A DNA stretch of 64,000 nt from contig NZ_JBQEON010000010.1 of NCBI RefSeq assembly GCF_052045245.1, forward strand, positions 1-64,000. The letters are read 5' to 3'. This document shows positions 60,129 through 64,000 of the stretch, piece after piece. Made by a program: the position numbers and the translations under genes. Position 1 is the first letter of the stretch, and each line of letters begins with the position of its first letter. Below the pieces are notes generated by a model. It had not been told where the DNA came from and did not search any database. It saw only the letters and a list, made by a program, of their open reading frames with translations. This DNA is from Burkholderia sp052045245. Its GTDB lineage: Bacteria > Pseudomonadota > Gammaproteobacteria > Burkholderiales > Burkholderiaceae.

Positions 60129-63100
60129 TCACGCGCGCTCCAGCACGGCCATCTCGCGCACGACCACGAGCAGCACCGCGAGGCTCGCGCCGCCCGACGC
60201 GCGCAGGTCGGCGAGCAGGTGCTCGTAGCGCTGCAGCGCCGCTTCGCGCCGCTCGCGCCACGCGTGGACGATCGTCTCCGGTGCCGTCGAATCGGCCGAT
60301 TCCGCGAGTGCGCTGGTCGCGAGCGTGCGCTTGAGCCGAGCGACTTCCGCGAGGGCGGCCGCGCGCGCCAGCATGTCCCAGTGCGTCGGCGTGGGCAGCG
60401 AGGCCGCACGCTCGCCGATCCACCCGTAGTTCAGCAGCGTGCCGAGCGAGAAGTACACGCCCGCGACGAGTTCGAGGCTGCGGTCGCAGGTCGCCGCCAC
60501 TTCGGCGATGTCGAGCAGCGCGGCCGAGATGTCGCCGCTTGCGACGCGCGCGGCGAGTGCGCCGTCGACGCCGGCGTCGACCAGCACACGCTGCCGCTCG
60601 GACAGCGCGTCGAGGTCGCTCGCCGGCAGCAGCGACGGCAGTTGCGGCGCGATGCGCTGCACCGCGTCGCGGCAGCGCGCGATCAATCCGGCGACGCCGC
60701 CGTCGGCCACCGCGCCCGACTGCAGGTGCCGCAGGAACCACAGCGCCGCGCGCTCCAGCAGCCCTGCGACGTCGACGAACATGCGTGCCTGCACGTCGTC
60801 GGCGACGCGGTTGTCGAGCGCGTCGATGTCGCGCCACACCGCATCGAGATCGAACACGTCGCGCGCCATGATGCAGGCGCGCACGATGTCGCCCGGCTTC
60901 GCGTCGGTTTCCTCCATCAGCCGGTGCACGAACGCGCAGCCGACCCGGTTGACGAGCGCGTTGGTCAGGTGCGTCGCGAGGATCTCGCGGCGCAGCGGAT
61001 GGCGCTGCATCGGTTCGTTGAAGCGCTGTTGCAGCGGCTTCGGGAAATAGTCGACCAGCAGCGCGGCGACGAGCGGATCCTCCGGCACGTCGGTGTCGAG
61101 CAGCGCGTCGTACAGCCACATCTTGCTGTACGCGAGCAGCACCGCGCGCTCCGGCGACGTGAGGCCCTGTTTCGCGGCTTGCCGTTCGGCGATCTCGTCG
61201 TCGGTCGGCAGGAACTCGATCACGCGGTTCAGGCGGCCCGCGCGTTCGAGCCAGCGCATCAGGCGCGCCTCGGCGTCGAGCAGCTCGACGCCGTAGCGGC
61301 CGGCGATCGACAGCGCCTGCGTCTGGTAGTAGTTGTCGCGCAGCACGAGCAGCCCGACTTCGTCGGTCATTTCCGCGAGCAGCGCGTTGCGCTGTTTCTC
61401 GGTCATCTCGCCGTCGGTGACGACGAGCCCGAGCAGGATCTTGATGTTGACTTCGTGATCCGAACAATCGACGCCGGCCGAGTTGTCGATCGCGTCGGTA
61501 TTGATGCGCCCGCCACGCTGCGCGAACTCGATGCGGCCGAACTGCGTGCAGCCGAGGTTGCCGCCTTCGCCGACCACTTTGCAGCGCAGGTCCGCACCGT
61601 TCACGCGCACCGCGTCGTTCGCGCGATCGCCGACCTGCTGGTGGGTTTCGTGCGCGGCCTTCACGTAGGTGCCGATGCCGCCGTTGTACAGCAGGTCGAC
61701 CGGCGCCTGCAGGATCGCGCGGATCAGCTCGGTCGGCGGCAGCGCGTGCGCGTCGATGCCGAGCGCGGCCTGCACGGCCGGCGACAACGGAATCGTCTTC
61801 GCGGTGCGCGGATAGACGCCGCCGCCCGCCGAGATCACGGTCGTGTCGTAGTCGGCCCAGCTCGAGCGCTCGAGCGCGAACATCCGCTGGCGCTCCGCGA
61901 AGCTCGTCGCCGGGTCGGGATTCGGGTCGAGGAACACGTGCCGGTGATCGAACGCCGCGACGAGCCGGATATGCGGCGACAGCAGCATCCCGTTGCCGAA
62001 CACGTCGCCCGACATGTCGCCGACGCCCACCACGGTGAAGTCGGTCGTCTGCGTATCGACGCCCATCTCGCGGAAGTGCCGCTTCACCGACTCCCACGCG
62101 CCGCGCGCGGTGATCGCCATTTTCTTGTGGTCGTAGCCGACCGAGCCGCCGGACGCGAACGCGTCGTCGAGCCAGAAGCCGTATTCGTGCGAGATCGCAT
62201 TCGCGTAGTCGGAGAAGGTGGCCGTGCCCTTGTCGGCCGCGACGACGAGGTACGGATCGTCGGGGTCGTGCCGCACCACGTCGGGCGGCGGCACGATCGC
62301 GTTGCCGGCGAGGTTGTCGGTCAGGTCGAGCAGCCCGCGCAGGAAGGTCTGGTAGCACGCGATGCCTTCGCGCATCCACGCTTCGCGATCGGTCTGCGGC
62401 GGCGGGTTCTTCACGACGAAGCCGCCTTTCGAGCCGACCGGCACGATCACGACGTTCTTCACCATCTGCGCCTTCATCAGCCCGAGCACCTCCGTGCGGA
62501 AATCCTCGCGACGGTCGGACCAGCGCAGCCCGCCGCGTGCGACGCGCCCGCCGCGCAGGTGCACGCCCTCGACGCGCGGCGAATACACCCAGATCTCGAA
62601 CATCGGCTTCGGTTCGGGCAAGCCGGGCACCTTCGCCGGATTGAACTTGAACGACAGGTACGGTTTCGATTCGCCGTTCGCGTCCTGCAGGAAATAGTTG
62701 GTGCGCTCGGTCGCGTTGATCACGCCGAGGAACTGGCGCAGGATCCGGTCCTCGTCGAGATTCGGCACCTGGTCGAGCGCCGTCTCGATCGCCTTCAGCA
62801 GGCGTTCGGCCTGCACGTCGCGCGTGCCGCCCGTACCGCCCGTGGCCGGGTCGAAGCGCAGCAGGAACAGCTCGACGAGCTGTCGCGCGATCGCCGGGTT
62901 GCCGGTCAGCGCGCGCTCGATGTATGCGTCGCTGAACGTCGAGCCGACCTGCCGCAGGTATTTCGCGTAGGCGCGCAGGATCGTGACCTCGCGCGCGCTC
63001 AGATGCGCGCGCAACACGAGGCGGTTGAAGTCGTCGTTCTCGATCCGGCCGCTCCAGATCCGGTCGAACGCGTCCTCGAACAGGCCCTTCACGCGCTCGA

Positions 63101-64000
63101 TGTCGAACTCGGTATCGTCGGCGAGCTCGAGGCCGAAGTCGTGCACCCACGCATGTGCGGCATCCTGCGTCTGGATCCGGTACGGCCGCTCCTCGTCGAC
63201 GCGCACGCCGAGATGCTCGAGCATCGGCAGGCTGCGCGACAGCGCGATCGGATCGCCCGCGCGATAGACCTTGAAGCGGAACGCGCGCGGCCCGGCCTCG
63301 ATCGGGCGGTACAGGTTCATCGCGAGCTGGCCCGATTCCTTCACGCGCTCGATCAGCTCGATGTCGCGCACGGCCGTGCGCGCCGGATAGTCGTCGCGAT
63401 AGCCGGCCGGGAACGAGTCCGCATAGCGTTGCAGCAGGCGGTTGCCTTGCTCTTCGCCGAACGCGTCGAGCAGCGCGTCGGCGAGATCGTCCTGCCAGCG
63501 GCGCGTGACCTGCACGAGCCGCGTCTCGAGCTCGCGCGTGTCGACGTCGGGCATCGTGCCCGGTTCCGCGTGGACGACGAAATGAATTCGCGCGATCGCC
63601 GATTCCGACAGCAGCGGCGTGAATTCGACGTTCACGCCGTTGTACGCGTCGACGAGCAGCTTCGCGATGCGGCGGCGCAGGTCGGTGTTGTACTTGTCGC
63701 GCGGCACGAACGCGAGACACGACACGAAGCGGTCGAAGCGGTCGCGCCGCACGAACAGGCGCGTGCGCTGGTGTTCCTGCAGGCGCAGGATGCCGAGCGC
63801 GATGTCGTAGAGCTGGTCTTCGTCGGCCTGGAACAGTTCGTCGCGCGGATAGGTTTCGAGCACCGTCACGAGCGACTTGCCGAGATGCCCCTTCGGCAGG
63901 AAGCCCGCGCGCCGCACGATGTTCGCGCACTTGCGGCGCACGATCGGGATCTCCGCGCTCGACACCATGTACGCGGTCGACGTGTAGAGCCCGATGAAGC
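60129..64000 (-). CDS. NAD-specific glutamate dehydrogenase, large (about 180 kDa) type, 5'-truncated at the window edge
   Basis: The minus-strand frame runs open to the end of the window (about 1290 codons visible; the family has about 1600), beginning with FIGLYTSTAYM upstream of the first internal Met, a typical NAD-GDH region. The catalytic segment contains GSKGGFVVKN, RGGLRWSDRREDFRTEV and KMAITARGAWESVKRHFREMG; the long C-terminal extension reads to EMAVLERA. It oxidatively deaminates glutamate to 2-oxoglutarate with NAD. The gene is complete only beyond position 64000. Confidence 0.92.
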   Translation of the reverse strand, partial: FIGLYTSTAYMVSSAEIPIVRRKCANIVRRAGFLPKGHLGKSLVTVLETYPRDELFQADEDQLYDIALGILRLQEHQRTRLFVRRDRFDRFVSCLAFVPRDKYNTDLRRRIAKLLVDAYNGVNVEFTPLLSESAIARIHFVVHAEPGTMPDVDTRELETRLVQVTRRWQDDLADALLDAFGEEQGNRLLQRYADSFPAGYRDDYPARTAVRDIELIERVKESGQLAMNLYRPIEAGPRAFRFKVYRAGDPIALSRSLPMLEHLGVRVDEERPYRIQTQDAAHAWVHDFGLELADDTEFDIERVKGLFEDAFDRIWSGRIENDDFNRLVLRAHLSAREVTILRAYAKYLRQVGSTFSDAYIERALTGNPAIARQLVELFLLRFDPATGGTGGTRDVQAERLLKAIETALDQVPNLDEDRILRQFLGVINATERTNYFLQDANGESKPYLSFKFNPAKVPGLPEPKPMFEIWVYSPRVEGVHLRGGRVARGGLRWSDRREDFRTEVLGLMKAQMVKNVVIVPVGSKGGFVVKNPPPQTDREAWMREGIACYQTFLRGLLDLTDNLAGNAIVPPPDVVRHDPDDPYLVVAADKGTATFSDYANAISHEYGFWLDDAFASGGSVGYDHKKMAITARGAWESVKRHFREMGVDTQTTDFTVVGVGDMSGDVFGNGMLLSPHIRLVAAFDHRHVFLDPNPDPATSFAERQRMFALERSSWADYDTTVISAGGGVYPRTAKTIPLSPAVQAALGIDAHALPPTELIRAILQAPVDLLYNGGIGTYVKAAHETHQQVGDRANDAVRVNGADLRCKVVGEGGNLGCTQFGRIEFAQRGGRINTDAIDNSAGVDCSDHEVNIKILLGLVVTDGEMTEKQRNALLAEMTDEVGLLVLRDNYYQTQALSIAGRYGVELLDAEARLMRWLERAGRLNRVIEFLPTDDEIAERQAAKQGLTSPERAVLLAYSKMWLYDALLDTDVPEDPLVAALLVDYFPKPLQQRFNEPMQRHPLRREILATHLTNALVNRVGCAFVHRLMEETDAKPGDIVRACIMARDVFDLDAVWRDIDALDNRVADDVQARMFVDVAGLLERAALWFLRHLQSGAVADGGVAGLIARCRDAVQRIAPQLPSLLPASDLDALSERQRVLVDAGVDGALAARVASGDISAALLDIAEVAATCDRSLELVAGVYFSLGTLLNYGWIGERAASLPTPTHWDMLARAAALAEVARLKRTLATSALAESADSTAPETIVHAWRERREAALQRYEHLLADLRASGGASLAVLLVVVREMAVLERA

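Noticed and set aside
60037..63930. Second long minus-strand frame overlapping NAD-GDH
   Set aside because: Shadow of the NAD-GDH reading frame; Arg-rich and motif-free, whereas the chosen frame shows all GDH motifs.

Overview
The window is about 64 kb of GC-rich DNA (roughly two-thirds G+C by eye) from a Burkholderia, almost certainly a Burkholderia cepacia complex species. The strongest evidence is a complete cepI-rsaM-cepR quorum-sensing locus at 18.7-20.8 kb, with a cepI-adjacent hypothetical gene, a CepR box upstream of cepI, and family-typical neighbours (DUF3331, DUF4148, YXWGXW and OpcP-type porins). The gene content suits a secondary chromosome, but that is inference. I saw no rRNA, tRNA, CRISPR array, insertion sequence or prophage. 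Both ends cut through genes: an ABC transporter ATPase on the left and a giant NAD-glutamate dehydrogenase on the right.

Layout. 0-6 kb: ABC ATPase end, then an RpiR-type regulator divergent from a periplasmic gamma-glutamyltransferase and a dicarboxylate/glutamate symporter, a plausible glutathione or gamma-glutamyl scavenging unit. 6-11 kb: DUF3331 protein, NDH-2-like dehydrogenase with a divergent TetR regulator, an SDR, and several decayed genes (efflux-lipoprotein tail, VOC fragment, twice-frameshifted isochorismatase-type hydrolase). 11-17.5 kb: YXWGXW protein, a highly expressed-looking porin, Rnk, DUF4148 protein, CBS protein, RibA, a VOC pseudogene and a membrane protein. 17.6-21.5 kb: the quorum-sensing locus and an MgtC-family protein. 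21.9-26.8 kb: a four-gene overlapping tripartite efflux operon (YtcA-MdtN-MdtO-MdtP type). 27.4-30.6 kb: metallophosphoesterase, nitroreductase, AlkB and a small protein.

30.9-47.2 kb is the most interesting part: an IclR regulator, a divergent specific porin, and a 14-gene, tightly packed operon. It encodes a three-component Rieske oxygenase (ferredoxin, alpha subunit, FAD reductase), a small recombinase-like HTH protein, two SDRs, a cupin, an alpha/beta hydrolase, a second IclR paralogue, a TPP-dependent enzyme, an aspartate-dehydrogenase-like enzyme, an aldehyde dehydrogenase, an extradiol-type VOC dioxygenase and an aromatic-acid-type MFS importer. Two 16-bp GTTCC-N6-GGAAC palindromes lie before the porin and before the operon, making them a likely IclR regulon. 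The enzymes look like uptake, ring oxidation, ring cleavage and processing of a probably nitrogen-containing compound, but the substrate is unknown to me. A similar gene set surrounds the aspartate dehydrogenase PA3505 of Pseudomonas aeruginosa (from memory).

47.3-64 kb: DUF3079 protein; hcp with a reductase partner behind NsrR-like and FNR-like sites; DUF296 protein; DUF2252 protein; an atypical NRAMP-related transporter; a 36-codon membrane ORF; a UspA protein; an amidase; a secreted Gln/Ala/Gly-rich protein; an arylamine N-acetyltransferase; a methyltransferase; and NAD-GDH. All homology calls come from reading the translations; no database was searched.
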